A stretch of DNA of 64,000 nucleotides from Streptomyces sp. HUAS CB01 (lineage in GTDB: Bacteria; Actinomycetota; Actinomycetes; Streptomycetales; Streptomycetaceae): contig NZ_CP129137.1 in NCBI RefSeq assembly GCF_030406905.1, positions 3,988,001 to 4,052,000 of the forward strand, written 5' to 3'. Made by a program: the position numbers and the translations under genes. This document shows, piece after piece, positions 20,873 to 30,629 of this stretch (positions are counted from its first letter, which is position 1; each line of letters opens with the position of its first letter). The notes under the pieces are model-generated. The model ran no database searches and was not told where the DNA came from. It saw nothing but the letters and a program-made list of their open reading frames with translations.

Positions 20873-21016
20873 GAGGGACTCTCCTGTCGATGCGCTGCGT
20901 GACCGCGCAGGGGAAACAAACTGTGGCTGGCGCCGGCGGGGGGTGAGGGGGACCTGGTCCTCCCCCGGGCGTCCGTTAGCGTAGTCCTTCCGCGGCGCCT
21001 GAAGGGTAAGGGTACG

Positions 21017-21784
21017 TTGAGCAATTCCGCCGACTCCCCCGGTGGGCCGGTCCGTCGCTTCTCGTGGCGACCGATCCGGCTGCTGACGGCTGCCGTCTTC
21101 GCGCTCGCCGGGCTGATCTTCGTCACCAGCTTCAACACGGCCAAGGGCACCAACCTCCGCACCGACGACTCGCTGCTGAAGCTCTCCGACCTGATCCAGC
21201 AGCGCAGCCACAAGAACGCCGAACTGGACGAGTCCACCTCGGCGGTGCGCCAGGACGTCGACGCCCTGGCCCGGCGCGACGACGGCTCCACCAAGGCCGA
21301 GGACGAGAAGCTGAGGGCGCTCGAAACCGCCGCGGGGACCGAGGAGCTCAGCGGTCAGGCCGTCTCCGTCACCCTCAATGATGCTCCCCCCAACGCCCAG
21401 GCGGCACCCGGCTACCCGGAGCCCCAGGCCAACGACCTGGTCATCCACCAGCAGGATCTGCAGGCGGTGGTCAACGCCCTCTGGCAGGGCGGCGCCCGCG
21501 GCATCCAGGTCATGGACCAGCGGCTGATCTCCACCAGCGCCGTGCGCTGCGTGGGCAACACGCTGATCCTGCAGGGCAGGGTGTACTCGCCGCCGTACAA
21601 GGTCACCGCAGTCGGCGACCCGGACAGGCTCAAGAAGGCGCTGACCGCCTCGCCCGCGATCCAGAACTACCAGCTGTACGTGAAGGCGTACGGGCTGGGC
21701 TGGAAGGTCGACGAGCGCGAGGCGGTGACTCTCCCCGGCTACTCGGGCACAGTGGATCTCCACTACGCGAAGCCCGTGCAGTAA
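21017..21784 (+). CDS. DUF881 membrane-anchored protein
   Basis: A 255-residue protein starting with TTG at 21017, preceded by AAGGGTAAGGG. It has one membrane helix near 22-39, then a coiled segment ([21 protein letters not shown]) and the DUF881 domain with [28 protein letters not shown] and [20 protein letters not shown]. The domain is extracytoplasmic. The family is linked to division and envelope loci in Gram-positives, and here it is sandwiched between crgA and sortases. Function not established. Confidence 0.9.
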   Translation: MSNSADSPGGPVRRFSWRPIRLLTAAVFALAGLIFVTSFNTAKGTNLRTDDSLLKLSDLIQQRSHKNAELDESTSAVRQDVDALARRDDGSTKAEDEKLRALETAAGTEELSGQAVSVTLNDAPPNAQAAPGYPEPQANDLVIHQQDLQAVVNALWQGGARGIQVMDQRLISTSAVRCVGNTLILQGRVYSPPYKVTAVGDPDRLKKALTASPAIQNYQLYVKAYGLGWKVDEREAVTLPGYSGTVDLHYAKPVQ

Positions 21785-21801
21785 CCCCGGGAGGCCGGCC
21801 C

Positions 21802-22512
21802 GTGTCGGTGCGACTGATCGTCCGGACGTTCAGTGAGATATGCATCACCATCGGCGCCGCGATCGTCCTGTTCGTGGCGTACCTGCTGTTCTGGACCGGT
21901 GTGAAGGCCGGCGACGCGACGGACGCCGAGATCGTCCGGCTCCAGGAGGAGTGGGCCCGGCAGCCGGTCGTCCCGCCGCCGACGCCGGAGGCGACCGGGC
22001 CCGCCGTCCCACCCCCGCCCGCCCCGCAGGCGAAGCCGTACGAGAGCGGCAGGCCCTTCGCGGTCATGTACGTCCCGCGGTTCGGCGCCGGCTGGGACTG
22101 GCCGGTGCTGGAGGGCACGGAGGCCGGAACGCTCAAGAAGGGACTCGGGCACTATGCGGGAAGCGCCCGGCTCGGTGCGACGGGCAACTTCTCGGTGGCC
22201 GGCCACCGCCGCACGTACGGGGACCCGTTCAAGGACTTCCCGCGGCTGCGCCCCGGTGACGCGGTCGTCCTCAACGACGGGACGACATGGTTCACCTACC
22301 GGATACGGAACAAGCCCCACCGGACCGTGCCCGGCGATGTGGGCGTCGTCGACGCCGTCCCGGTGAAGTCCGGATTCGACGGGCCGGGCCGCTATCTGAC
22401 CCTCACCACCTGCGATCCCGAGTGGGGCAGCAGCCACCGGCTGGTCGTCTGGGCGCACCTCGACGCCACACAGCCTGTGACCGACGGCAAGCCGGAAGCT
22501 TTCCACAGCTGA
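21802..22512 (+). CDS. Class E sortase (first of three)
   Basis: A 236-residue protein, GTG start, 17 nt after the DUF881 gene. It has an N-terminal membrane anchor (about 15-33), a Pro-rich stalk (56-78), then the sortase beta-barrel. The catalytic triad is H135 in [10 protein letters not shown]204 in LTLTTC and R213 in SSHRLVVW. Class E sortases attach surface proteins bearing LAXTG-type signals to the cell wall. This copy has a shorter linker than the second, and its sorted substrates are not in the window. Confidence 0.93.
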   Translation: MSVRLIVRTFSEICITIGAAIVLFVAYLLFWTGVKAGDATDAEIVRLQEEWARQPVVPPPTPEATGPAVPPPPAPQAKPYESGRPFAVMYVPRFGAGWDWPVLEGTEAGTLKKGLGHYAGSARLGATGNFSVAGHRRTYGDPFKDFPRLRPGDAVVLNDGTTWFTYRIRNKPHRTVPGDVGVVDAVPVKSGFDGPGRYLTLTTCDPEWGSSHRLVVWAHLDATQPVTDGKPEAFHS

Positions 22513-22568
22513 CCCACAGGCCCCCCGCGCCCTTTAATCTGGTCCCGTACCGAAAGGAAAGGGACGGC

Positions 22569-22730
22569 ATGTACGGCTGGATCTGGCGGCATCTGCCGGG
22601 CAACGCATGGGTGCGGGCGTTCATCTCGCTCGTGCTGGTCCTCGCGGTCGTGTACGTGCTCTTCCAGTACGTGTTCCCCTGGGCGGAGCCTCTGCTTCCG
22701 TTCAACGACGTGACGGTGGACGGCCAATGA
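22569..22730 (+). CDS. Small membrane protein coupled to pabA
   Basis: A 53-residue peptide beginning MYGWIWRHLPGNAWVRAFIS, with one hydrophobic helix (17-38) and an acidic end. The ribosome site AAAGGAAAGGG is strong. Its stop overlaps the next start in ATGA. Conserved placement between a sortase and pabA would support a real gene; function unknown. Confidence 0.8.
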   Translation: MYGWIWRHLPGNAWVRAFISLVLVLAVVYVLFQYVFPWAEPLLPFNDVTVDGQ

Positions 22731-23365
22731 GCGCACGGATTCTCGTCGTCGACAACTACGACAGCTTCGTCTTCAACCTCGTCCAGTACCTCTACCAGCT
22801 GGGCGCGGAGTGCGAGGTCGTGCGCAACGACCAGGTGTCCACGGCCCATGCGCAGGACGGCTTCGACGGCGTGCTGCTGTCCCCCGGGCCGGGCGCGCCC
22901 GAACAGGCCGGTGTCTGCATCGAGATGGTCCGTCACTGCGCCGACACCGACGTCCCCGTCTTCGGCGTCTGCCTCGGCATGCAGTCGATGGCCGTGGCCT
23001 ACGGCGGCGTCGTCGACCGGGCGCCCGAGCTGCTCCACGGCAAGACCTCGCTCGTACGGCACGAGGGCACGGGCGTGTTCGCCGGGCTGCCGTCGCCCTT
23101 CACGGCGACCCGCTACCACTCTCTGGCGGCGGAGCCGGCGACCGTCCCGGACGAGCTCGAGGTCACGGCGCGCACGGAGGACGGGATCATCATGGGACTG
23201 CGCCATCGGCGGAAGCGGGTCGAGGGTGTGCAGTTCCACCCCGAGTCGGTGCTCACGGAGCACGGCCATCTGATGCTGGCCAACTGGCTGGTGGAATGCG
23301 GTGACACGGGCGCGGTGGGCCGGTCGGCAGGGCTCGCGCCGGTGGTGGGCAAGGCCCTGGCGTGA
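22727..23365 (+). CDS. pabA: Glutamine amidotransferase: aminodeoxychorismate / anthranilate synthase component II
   Basis: A 212-residue class I glutamine amidotransferase. The nucleophile is C82 in VFGVCLGMQ, and the His/Glu pair is in VQFHPESVLTEHG. Oxyanion and glutamine-site motifs are LSPGPGAP and RYHSLA. It supplies ammonia to PabB (folate) or TrpE (tryptophan). No partner is adjacent, so the two roles, or an amphibolic one, cannot be separated here. The ATG overlaps the previous stop, and the final TGA overlaps the GTG of the next sortase, so it is translationally embedded in the sortase operon. Confidence 0.93.
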   Translation: MSARILVVDNYDSFVFNLVQYLYQLGAECEVVRNDQVSTAHAQDGFDGVLLSPGPGAPEQAGVCIEMVRHCADTDVPVFGVCLGMQSMAVAYGGVVDRAPELLHGKTSLVRHEGTGVFAGLPSPFTATRYHSLAAEPATVPDELEVTARTEDGIIMGLRHRRKRVEGVQFHPESVLTEHGHLMLANWLVECGDTGAVGRSAGLAPVVGKALA

Positions 23366-24531
23366 ACGGCGAGGGGGGATCGCCGTGGTACCGCGCTCCG
23401 GACGTTCCCGGACAGCGCGGACCGCAGCAGTCCCCGTCGCAGGAGTGGGCAGACCACGGCCAGTACCCCCCGGCGGCGTACCAGGACGACTGGTACGGGC
23501 AGCAGGCGTATCCCCAGGCGCAGGAACGGTCCCAGGGCCGGGCCGGGCACCGGACCGAGTCCCTGACGGAGCCCGGGTACCCGCCGCGGCACTCACCGGG
23601 AGCCGACCACCCGACCGCTGCGCTGCCGTCGCCGTTCTTCCCGCCCGAGGACGGGACCGCGGGGGTGCGGACGCCGGGGACCGGCCCGTCGGAGGCCGAG
23701 CGGCCCACCGGGGGCCGTGCGGAGCGCCGCAAGGCGGCCAAGGCCCGGGGCCGGGGCCGCAGACGCCGGGCACCGACGGCCCCGCCCGCGGCACCGAAAC
23801 CCTCGGAGGCGGGCGCCCCGCTCTCGCGCGTCGAGGCGCGCCGGGCGGCCAGGGCCGCCAAGGACAGCCCGGCCGTCATCGCCAGCCGGGCCTTCGGCGA
23901 GCTGTTCATCACCATCGGCGTCCTGATGCTGCTGTTCGTCACGTACCAGCTCTGGTGGACGAACATCCTGGCCGGCCAGCAGGCCAACGCCGCGGCGAGC
24001 AAGATCCAGGACGAGTGGGCGAAGGGCCGTGCCCCGGGCGCTTTCGAGCCGGGCCAGGGGTTCGCCATCATGCACATCCCCAAGCTCGATGTCGTCGTGC
24101 CGATCGCCGAGGGCATCGACAAGCAGGCGGTGCTGGACCGCGGCATGGTCGGCCACTACGCCGAGGGCAGGCTCAAGACGGCGATGCCCGAGGACAAGCA
24201 GGGGAACTTCGCGGTGGCCGGGCACCGCAACACCCACGGCGAGCCGTTCCGGTACATCAACCAACTCACCCAGGGCGACCCGATCGTCGTCGAGACGCAG
24301 GACACGTACTACACGTACGAGATGCGGAGCATCCTGCCGCAGACGTCGCCGTCGAACGTCGCGGTGATCGCGCCGGTGCCGGCCGGCTCCGGATTCACCG
24401 GGCCGGGCCGCTACATCACGCTGACGACGTGCACGCCCGAGTTCACGAGTACGTACCGCATGATCGTGTGGGGCAAGATGGTCGATGAACGCCCGCGCAG
24501 CAAGGGCAAGCCGGACGCGCTCGTCGGCTGA
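23362..24531 (+). CDS. srtE: Class E sortase with long cytoplasmic N-terminus (second of three)
   Basis: A 389-residue protein. Residues 1-165 are a disordered cytoplasmic segment rich in Pro/Gln/Arg/Gly. The membrane helix is at about 178-196 (LFITIGVLMLLFVTYQLWW). The sortase domain has H288 in VAGHRNTHG, C357 in LTTCTPEF and R366. It starts with GTG overlapping the pabA stop by 4 nt. In S. coelicolor two adjacent class E sortases anchor short chaplins needed for aerial hyphae; this and the next gene are the likely counterparts (inference from order). Confidence 0.93.
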   Translation: MNGEGGSPWYRAPDVPGQRGPQQSPSQEWADHGQYPPAAYQDDWYGQQAYPQAQERSQGRAGHRTESLTEPGYPPRHSPGADHPTAALPSPFFPPEDGTAGVRTPGTGPSEAERPTGGRAERRKAAKARGRGRRRRAPTAPPAAPKPSEAGAPLSRVEARRAARAAKDSPAVIASRAFGELFITIGVLMLLFVTYQLWWTNILAGQQANAAASKIQDEWAKGRAPGAFEPGQGFAIMHIPKLDVVVPIAEGIDKQAVLDRGMVGHYAEGRLKTAMPEDKQGNFAVAGHRNTHGEPFRYINQLTQGDPIVVETQDTYYTYEMRSILPQTSPSNVAVIAPVPAGSGFTGPGRYITLTTCTPEFTSTYRMIVWGKMVDERPRSKGKPDALVG

Positions 24532-24588
24532 CGGACGGGCGCCGCGCCGGACGACAGAACAACAGGGACTGGGACAGGGACAGGTGCA

Positions 24589-25269
24589 GTGGCACGTGCG
24601 CGCAGCCGGATCGCCGGCGTCATCAGTGTCTTCGGCGAGCTGCTGATCACCGCGGGGCTGGTGCTGGCCCTCTTCGTCGTCTACTCACTGTGGTGGACGA
24701 ACGTTCTCGCCGACCGCGAGGCGGCGGCACAGAGCGAGCGTGTCCGCGACCGCTGGGCCGGGGGCCCCGGTGCGCTGGACACCAAGGACGGCATCGGCTT
24801 CCTGCACGTGCCCGCCATGAGCGACGGCGAGGTCCTGGTCAAGAAGGGCACCGATCCCAAGACGCTCAACAACGGTGTGGCGGGCTACTACGTCGACCCC
24901 ATCGCGTCGGCGCTTCCGTCCGACCGGCAGGGCAACTTCACGCTGGCCGCCCACCGGGACGGCCACGGAGCGAAGTTCCACAACATCCACAAGATCAAGT
25001 CGGGTGACTCGATCGTCTTCGAGACCGTGGACACCTGGTACATCTACAAGGTCTTCAAGGACCTCAAGGAGACGTCCAAGTACAACGTGGACGTGCTCCA
25101 GCCCGTGCCGAAGGAGTCGGGCAGGACGAAGCCCGGCCGGTACATCACGCTGACGACCTGCACGCCCGTCTACACCTCGGACTACCGCTACATCGTGTGG
25201 GGCGAACTCGAGCGCACGGAGAAGGTCGACCGGGACCGCACGCCGCCCGCGGAGCTGCGGCAGTCGTGA
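24589..25269 (+). CDS. srtE: Class E sortase (third of three)
   Basis: A 226-residue protein with a GTG start. The membrane anchor is at residues 12-32 (GELLITAGLVLALFVVYSLWW), closely similar to the preceding sortase. The triad is H122 in LAAHRDGHG, C191 in LTTCTPVYTSDYR and R200. The VAGH motif of the other two is AAH here. It has no long cytoplasmic region. It ends the plus-strand block, followed by a strong bidirectional terminator. Confidence 0.93.
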   Translation: MARARSRIAGVISVFGELLITAGLVLALFVVYSLWWTNVLADREAAAQSERVRDRWAGGPGALDTKDGIGFLHVPAMSDGEVLVKKGTDPKTLNNGVAGYYVDPIASALPSDRQGNFTLAAHRDGHGAKFHNIHKIKSGDSIVFETVDTWYIYKVFKDLKETSKYNVDVLQPVPKESGRTKPGRYITLTTCTPVYTSDYRYIVWGELERTEKVDRDRTPPAELRQS

Positions 25270-25464
25270 CGCGTCACGGCGCAGTGTCGGGCGCGGGACC
25301 ACGACCCGTGCCACCCGGTCCACGGCTCCGGGCCGCGCGGGCCTGAGCCGGGCACCGTACTCCTCCCGACCGTGCGCGGCACCGGGCCCACGCAGCCACG
25401 GCGGCGGAGGCGGCCCGGACACGAGGCCCCGACGGCCCGGGCACATCCGGACGCCGGACACGGA

Positions 25465-25497
25465 AAGGCCCCGGCACCTGATGGGTGCCGGGGCCTT
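25465..25497. terminator. Bidirectional terminator between sortase and pknB
   Basis: Perfect 14-bp stem AAGGCCCCGGCACC / GGTGCCGGGGCCTT with a 5-nt loop, situated between convergent genes. The rest of the 25270-25535 gap shows nothing else. Confidence 0.9.
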
Positions 25498-25535
25498 CAC
25501 CGTTGCGGGGCTGTCACCGTGCGGTGGGCGGGAGG

Positions 25536-27533
25536 CTAGTCGCCGCCCCCGCCGATGAAGCCGCCTCCGCCGTTGTTGCCTCCGCCGTTGTTGCCGTCAC
25601 CACCGGGGAGGGTGAACAGCACCACCTGGGTCTGCGCGGGGTCTCCCTGGGTTCCGGGCTGCGGGGTCTGCTGGATCACCCGGGCGTTGTCGTTCTGGTC
25701 GCCCTGCACCTGGATGTTGGTGAATCCGGCCTGCTGCAGCATGGCCCTGGCCTCGCCCAGGGTGCGGTTCCGCACCTCCGGCACCTGGGCCTGCGGCGTC
25801 TGCGGACCCTTGGAGACCTTCAGGGTGATGGTGATGCCCTTGGCCTCCTTGGAGCCCGCCGTCGGGTCCTGCGCGATGATCTGGCCCGCCGGCTCGGCCC
25901 CGTCGACGTCCTGCCGCACGACCGTGTACCCGAGGGTCGTCAGCTGCTGGTTGGCCTGGTCGAACTGCTGACCGACCACGTCCGGTACGGGCTTCGTCTC
26001 CTGCTTGGCGATCTTCAGGGTGACGGTCTCACCCTTCTCCACCCGGGTGCCGCCCGCGGGGTCCTGCTCGACGACCGTGCCGCGCTCCTGGTCGGACTCG
26101 ACCGACTCGGTCTCGACCTCGAAGCCCTTGTCCTTCAGCTCCTTGACGGCGTCCTCTTCGGAGTCCTTCGTGACGTCCGGCACCTTCACCAGCGGCGCAC
26201 CCTCGGAAACGACCACCTGGACGGTGTCGCCCTGGTTCATCTGGCCGCTGTTCGGGTTCTGGCTGCAGACGCTGCCCTTGGGCTGGTCGCAGCGGTCCGT
26301 GCCGGACTCGGCGACCTTGACCTTGGCGTTCTCGCCGAGCTCCTTGGCCTCAGCGAGCGGCTTGCCGACCAGCTGGGGCACGTCGACCTTGCCCCCGCCC
26401 TCGCCCGGGCCGAAGACCGACTTGCCGATCAGGATGGCGCCGACGAGCACGAGGATGCCGGCGACCACGAGCAGGATCGTGGACGTGTTCGACTTCTTCT
26501 GCCGCCGGCGGTCCGGGCGGTCGTCGTACCCGCCGAAACCGCCGTCGTCCGGGTTCATGGGCGGCAGCATCGACGTCTGGCCGCCCGGGTCCGCCTGCCG
26601 CAGCGCGGTCGTCGGCTGGTCGCCGCGCCCCTGCTGGGAGCCGTACGCGCCGCCGTAGCCGACGGCGCCCATCGCCGCGGTGGCGGCGACCGGCTGGCCG
26701 TCGAGGCACGCCTCGATGTCGGCCCGCATCTCGTCGGCGGACTGGTAGCGGTAGTCCGGGTCCTTGACCAGTGCCTTCAGGACGATCGCGTCCATCTCGG
26801 GCGTGATCTCGGGGTCGAAGACGCTCGGCGCCTGCGGCTCCTCGCGGACGTGCTGGTACGCGACCGCGACCGGCGAGTCCCCGACGAACGGCGGCCGCAC
26901 CGTCAGCAGCTCGTAGAGCAGGCAGCCGGTGGAGTAGAGGTCGGACCGGGCGTCGACCTGCTCGCCCTTGGCCTGCTCCGGGGAGAGGTACTGTGCGGTA
27001 CCGATCACGGCCGCGGTCTGGGTCATCGTCATGCCCGCGTCGCCCATGGCGCGCGCGATGCCGAAGTCCATCACCTTGACCTGGCCGGTGCGCGTCAGCA
27101 TGACGTTCGCCGGCTTGATGTCGCGGTGCACGATGCCGTTGCGGTGCGAGTACTCGAGGGCCTGGAGGATGCCGATGGTCATCTCGAGCGTGCGCTCGGG
27201 CAGCAGCTTCCGCCCCGAGTGGAGCAGCTCTCTGAGCGTGGAGCCGTCCACGTACTCCATCACGATGTACGGGATGGAGACGCCGTCCACGTAGTCCTCG
27301 CCGGTGTCGTACACGGCGACGATCGCAGGATGATTCAGCGAGGCGGCCGACTGGGCCTCACGGCGGAACCGGGCCTGGAAGGACGGGTCACGGGCGAGAT
27401 CCGCCCGCAGCGTCTTCACGGCAACGGTGCGACCGAGCCTGGTGTCGTGGGCGAGGTAGACCTCGGCCATGCCACCACGGCCGAGCACCGAGCCCAGCTC
27501 GTACCGGCCGCCGAGGCGACGCGGCTCTTCCAT
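25536..27533 (-). CDS. pknB: PASTA-domain Ser/Thr protein kinase PknB
   Basis: A 665-residue protein. The ATG at 27533 gives [20 protein letters not shown], the normal start; the open frame extends 24 codons further. Kinase motifs: Gly loop GRGGMAEV, K40, HRDIKPAN (D138), DFG (D156), and activation loop [19 protein letters not shown], with the TxT autophosphorylation site of this family. The membrane helix is at about 350-372. Four extracellular PASTA repeats (about 383-655) bind peptidoglycan fragments or lipid II. The C-terminus is Gly/Asn-rich. Unlike mycobacteria there is no pknA beside it. It is separated from pbpA by a 180-nt gap. Confidence 0.97.
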   Translation of the reverse strand: MEEPRRLGGRYELGSVLGRGGMAEVYLAHDTRLGRTVAVKTLRADLARDPSFQARFRREAQSAASLNHPAIVAVYDTGEDYVDGVSIPYIVMEYVDGSTLRELLHSGRKLLPERTLEMTIGILQALEYSHRNGIVHRDIKPANVMLTRTGQVKVMDFGIARAMGDAGMTMTQTAAVIGTAQYLSPEQAKGEQVDARSDLYSTGCLLYELLTVRPPFVGDSPVAVAYQHVREEPQAPSVFDPEITPEMDAIVLKALVKDPDYRYQSADEMRADIEACLDGQPVAATAAMGAVGYGGAYGSQQGRGDQPTTALRQADPGGQTSMLPPMNPDDGGFGGYDDRPDRRRQKKSNTSTILLVVAGILVLVGAILIGKSVFGPGEGGGKVDVPQLVGKPLAEAKELGENAKVKVAESGTDRCDQPKGSVCSQNPNSGQMNQGDTVQVVVSEGAPLVKVPDVTKDSEEDAVKELKDKGFEVETESVESDQERGTVVEQDPAGGTRVEKGETVTLKIAKQETKPVPDVVGQQFDQANQQLTTLGYTVVRQDVDGAEPAGQIIAQDPTAGSKEAKGITITLKVSKGPQTPQAQVPEVRNRTLGEARAMLQQAGFTNIQVQGDQNDNARVIQQTPQPGTQGDPAQTQVVLFTLPGGDGNNGGGNNGGGGFIGGGGD

Positions 27534-27714
27534 AACTGTTCCAGCCCTCTCCGTCAGTCCCGACCGCACCCGTGTGTGTGCTCCGGCGGTGTGCTGTTCG
27601 CGCATACGCTACCGGCCACGGGGCTCCTCATCCGCCCATGGCCGGGACCTGATACGCGACCGGTATCGCATTGTGCGGGTATGAGGCGGGAAGAGGCCAG
27701 GGCAGTGACATCCG

Positions 27715-29178
27715 TCACTCCTTGCTGTCGAGCACCGCCTTCATCACGTCACGCGCGATCGGAGCGGCGAGTCCGCCACCGCTGATGTCGTCGCGCGCGG
27801 TGCCGCTGGAGTCCTCCACGACCACGGCGACCGCGACCGGCGAACCGTTGTCGGTCTTGGCGTACGAGATGAACCAGGCGTACGGGCGCTTGCTGTTGCC
27901 GACACCGTGCTGGGCGGTGCCGGTCTTGCCGCCGACGGTGACGTCGTTGATCTGCGCCTTGGTGCCGGTGCCCTTCTCGACGACGTTCTCCATCATCTGC
28001 TGGAGGAGCTGGGCGTTCTCCTGCGAGACCGGCCGGCTCATCTCCTCGGGCTCGAAGGTCTGGATGACGTCCAGGTTCGGCGCCCGCAGCTGGTCGATCA
28101 TGTACGGCTTCATCAGCTTGCCGTCGTTGGCGATCGCCGCGGTGACCATGGCCATCTGCAGCGGCGTGGCGGCGGTGTCGAACTGGCCGATCGAGGAGAG
28201 CGCGTTGCCACCGCGGTCCATGGTCGTGTTGTAGACGGAGGACGAGGCACGGACGGGGGTGTCGATCTCGGCGTTGTTGAAGCCGAACTTCTGGGCCATC
28301 TCCACCATCTTGTCCCGGGACACCTTGTCACCGAGGTTGGCGAAGACGGAGTTGCAGGACACCTCCATGGCCGCGTTGAGGCTCGCCTTCTCGCAGCCGC
28401 CGTGCGAGTTCTTCATCGGCGTCCGCGAGAGCGGGATCAAGTACGGCTCGGGCGTGTCCGTGGGCGCTTCGATGTCCTCGACCACGCCGTTCTCCAGCGC
28501 GGCGGCCGCGGTGACGACCTTGAACGTGGAGCCGGGCGGGTAGGTCTCGCGCAGCGCGCGGTTCACCATCGGCTTGTCTTTGTCGTTGAGCAGCTTCTGG
28601 CGGTTCTCGGAGTCCTTGATGGAGTTGCCCGCGAAGACCGAAGGGTCGTACGACGGGGTCGACGCCAGCGCCAGGATCTTCCCGGTCTGCGGGTCGATCG
28701 CCGCGACGGCGCCCTTCTTGTCGCCGAGGCCCTTGAACGCGGCCTCCTGGGCCTTGCCGTTCAGGGTGGTGACGACGTCGCCGCCCTTCTTCTTCTCGCC
28801 CGTGAACATGGCCATCGTGCGGTCGAAGAACAGCCGGTCGTCGTTGCCGGTCAGTATCCCGTCCTCGAGCTTCTCGATCTGGTTGGCGTCGAACGCCTGC
28901 GAGGCGAAGCCGGTGACGGGCGCCCACATGGGGCCGTTCACGTACGTGCGCTTGTACTTGAAGTCGCTGCCCTTCGTCGCGACCGAGCCCGTGATGGGCT
29001 TGCCGTCGACGATGATGTTGCCGCGCTCGTGGGCGTAGCGCTCGATCTGGACCCGGCGGTTGAGCTTGTGCGTGTTGAGCTCGTCCGCGCGGACGTACTG
29101 GAGCCAGTTGTCCCGGATGAGGAGGGCGAGGACCAGGAGGCCGCAGAAGATCGCGATGCGGCGCAGAGGCTTGTTCAC
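27715..29178 (-). CDS. pbpA: Penicillin-binding protein PbpA (class B transpeptidase)
   Basis: A 487-residue class B PBP. An N-terminal membrane anchor (8-20) is followed by a dimerisation domain, then the transpeptidase with STFK (nucleophile S217), SCN (S274-N276) and KTG (K418-G420). Its partner is the SEDS glycosyltransferase encoded just upstream, with which it overlaps by ATGA (29175-29178). Together they build peptidoglycan during growth or sporulation. Confidence 0.97.
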   Translation of the reverse strand: MNKPLRRIAIFCGLLVLALLIRDNWLQYVRADELNTHKLNRRVQIERYAHERGNIIVDGKPITGSVATKGSDFKYKRTYVNGPMWAPVTGFASQAFDANQIEKLEDGILTGNDDRLFFDRTMAMFTGEKKKGGDVVTTLNGKAQEAAFKGLGDKKGAVAAIDPQTGKILALASTPSYDPSVFAGNSIKDSENRQKLLNDKDKPMVNRALRETYPPGSTFKVVTAAAALENGVVEDIEAPTDTPEPYLIPLSRTPMKNSHGGCEKASLNAAMEVSCNSVFANLGDKVSRDKMVEMAQKFGFNNAEIDTPVRASSSVYNTTMDRGGNALSSIGQFDTAATPLQMAMVTAAIANDGKLMKPYMIDQLRAPNLDVIQTFEPEEMSRPVSQENAQLLQQMMENVVEKGTGTKAQINDVTVGGKTGTAQHGVGNSKRPYAWFISYAKTDNGSPVAVAVVVEDSSGTARDDISGGGLAAPIARDVMKAVLDSKE

Positions 29179-30602
29179 GGTCGGACCACCTGGGTCATCT
29201 CGGCATCGGGGGACGGGGCGGGAGCCGGCGCCGGACGGCGCGCGGTGTCGCTGATACGGATGAGGATGCCGATCAGGGCCCAGTTGGCGATGACGGATGA
29301 GCCACCGGCCGCGAGGAACGGCATGGTCATACCGGTCAGCGGGATGAGCCCCATCACACCGCCGGCCACGACGAACACCTGGAGCGCGAAGGCGCCGGAC
29401 AGACCGACCGCGAACAGCTTGCCGAACGGGTCCCGGGCGGCCAGGGCCGTACGGATGCCGCGCTCGATGATCAGGCCGTACAGCAGCAGGAACGCCATGA
29501 CGCCGGTCAGGCCGAGCTCCTCGCCGACGGTGGCGAAGATGAAGTCCGAGTTGGCGGCGAAGCTGATGAGGTCGGAGTCGCCCTGACCGAGCCCGGTACC
29601 GAGGGTCCCCCCGGCGCCGAACGACATCAGCACCTGGGTCATCTGGTCACAGGCGTTGATCATGTTGGAGCCCTCGGGCGCGGTCTCCAGGCACCCGAAG
29701 GGGTCGAGCCAGGCGGCGACACGGGACTGGACGTGGCTCGCGAACTGCGCGACGACCACGGCGCCGCCCGCCGACATGAGCAGACCCATGACGATCCAGC
29801 TCGTCCGCTCGGTGGCCACGTACAGCATCACCACGAACATGCCGAAGAACAGCAGCGAGGTGCCGAGGTCGTTCTCGAAGACCAGGATGAGCAGGCTCAT
29901 CGCCCAGATCGTGAGGATCGGGCCGAGGTCGCGGCCGCGCGGCAGGTACAGGCCCATGAACCTGCGGCTGGCCAGTGCGAGCGCGTCCCGTTTCACCATC
30001 AGGTAGCCGGAGAAGAAGACCGCGATCACGATCTTCGCGAACTCACCCGGCTGGATGGAGAACCCGCCCACCCTGATCCAGATCTTCGCGCCGAAGACGT
30101 CCGCGCCGAGGCCCGGCACGATCGGCAGGATCAGCAGGACCAGCGCCGCCGCCATCGAGATGTACGTGAAGCGCTGGAGGACGCGGTGGTCCTTCAGGAT
30201 CATCAGCACCCCGACGAACAGCGCGATGCCGAGGGCCGAGTACATCAGCTGGTTCGTCGCCTGCGGGGCGAAGTCGGGGCGGGCGTTCAGCCGCGGCGAC
30301 TGGTCCAGCCGCCAGATCAGCACCAGCCCGAGCCCGTTGAGCAGCGTCGCCAGCGGCAGCAGCAGCGGGTCCGCGTACTTGGCGAACTTCCGCACGACGA
30401 TGTGGGCGACGGCCGCCATCAGTCCGAGGCCGAGCCCGTAGCCGAGCATGCCGGACGGCACCTCGCCGTTGAGCGCGAGGCCCACGTTGAGATACGCGAA
30501 CACCGGGATCGCGACGGCGAACGCGAGCAGCACGAGCTCGGTGTTGCGGCGGCTCGGCGCGTCGATCGCGCCGATGGTGGTCGTGTTGGTGACAACGCTC
30601 AT
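29175..30602 (-). CDS. rodA: SEDS-family peptidoglycan glycosyltransferase (RodA/FtsW type)
   Basis: A 475-residue polytopic protein with about twelve membrane segments. SEDS landmarks are the conserved Asp in VFENDLGTSLLFFGM, KIWIRVGGFSIQPGEFAKI, and the C-terminal IPLTGMTMPFLAAGGSSVIANW. It polymerises lipid II, working with the class B PBP downstream. The cysteine-containing extracellular loop (DPFGCLETAPEGSNMINACD) is typical of actinobacterial members. Rod-type versus FtsW function cannot be settled by sequence alone; operon position matches mycobacterial rodA. Confidence 0.96.
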   Translation of the reverse strand: MSVVTNTTTIGAIDAPSRRNTELVLLAFAVAIPVFAYLNVGLALNGEVPSGMLGYGLGLGLMAAVAHIVVRKFAKYADPLLLPLATLLNGLGLVLIWRLDQSPRLNARPDFAPQATNQLMYSALGIALFVGVLMILKDHRVLQRFTYISMAAALVLLILPIVPGLGADVFGAKIWIRVGGFSIQPGEFAKIVIAVFFSGYLMVKRDALALASRRFMGLYLPRGRDLGPILTIWAMSLLILVFENDLGTSLLFFGMFVVMLYVATERTSWIVMGLLMSAGGAVVVAQFASHVQSRVAAWLDPFGCLETAPEGSNMINACDQMTQVLMSFGAGGTLGTGLGQGDSDLISFAANSDFIFATVGEELGLTGVMAFLLLYGLIIERGIRTALAARDPFGKLFAVGLSGAFALQVFVVAGGVMGLIPLTGMTMPFLAAGGSSVIANWALIGILIRISDTARRPAPAPAPSPDAEMTQVVRP

Positions 30603-30629
30603 GGTGGAGAAAGGCCCCCCTACGGGTGC

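Noticed and set aside
22727..23365. Annotation as trpG only
   Set aside because: The amidotransferase motifs do not separate pabA from trpG, and no pabB or trpE neighbour decides it; pabA is used as the usual name.
25485..27785. 766-residue plus-strand frame opposite pknB
   Set aside because: Antisense to a conserved kinase; no domain recognised and it spans a terminator.
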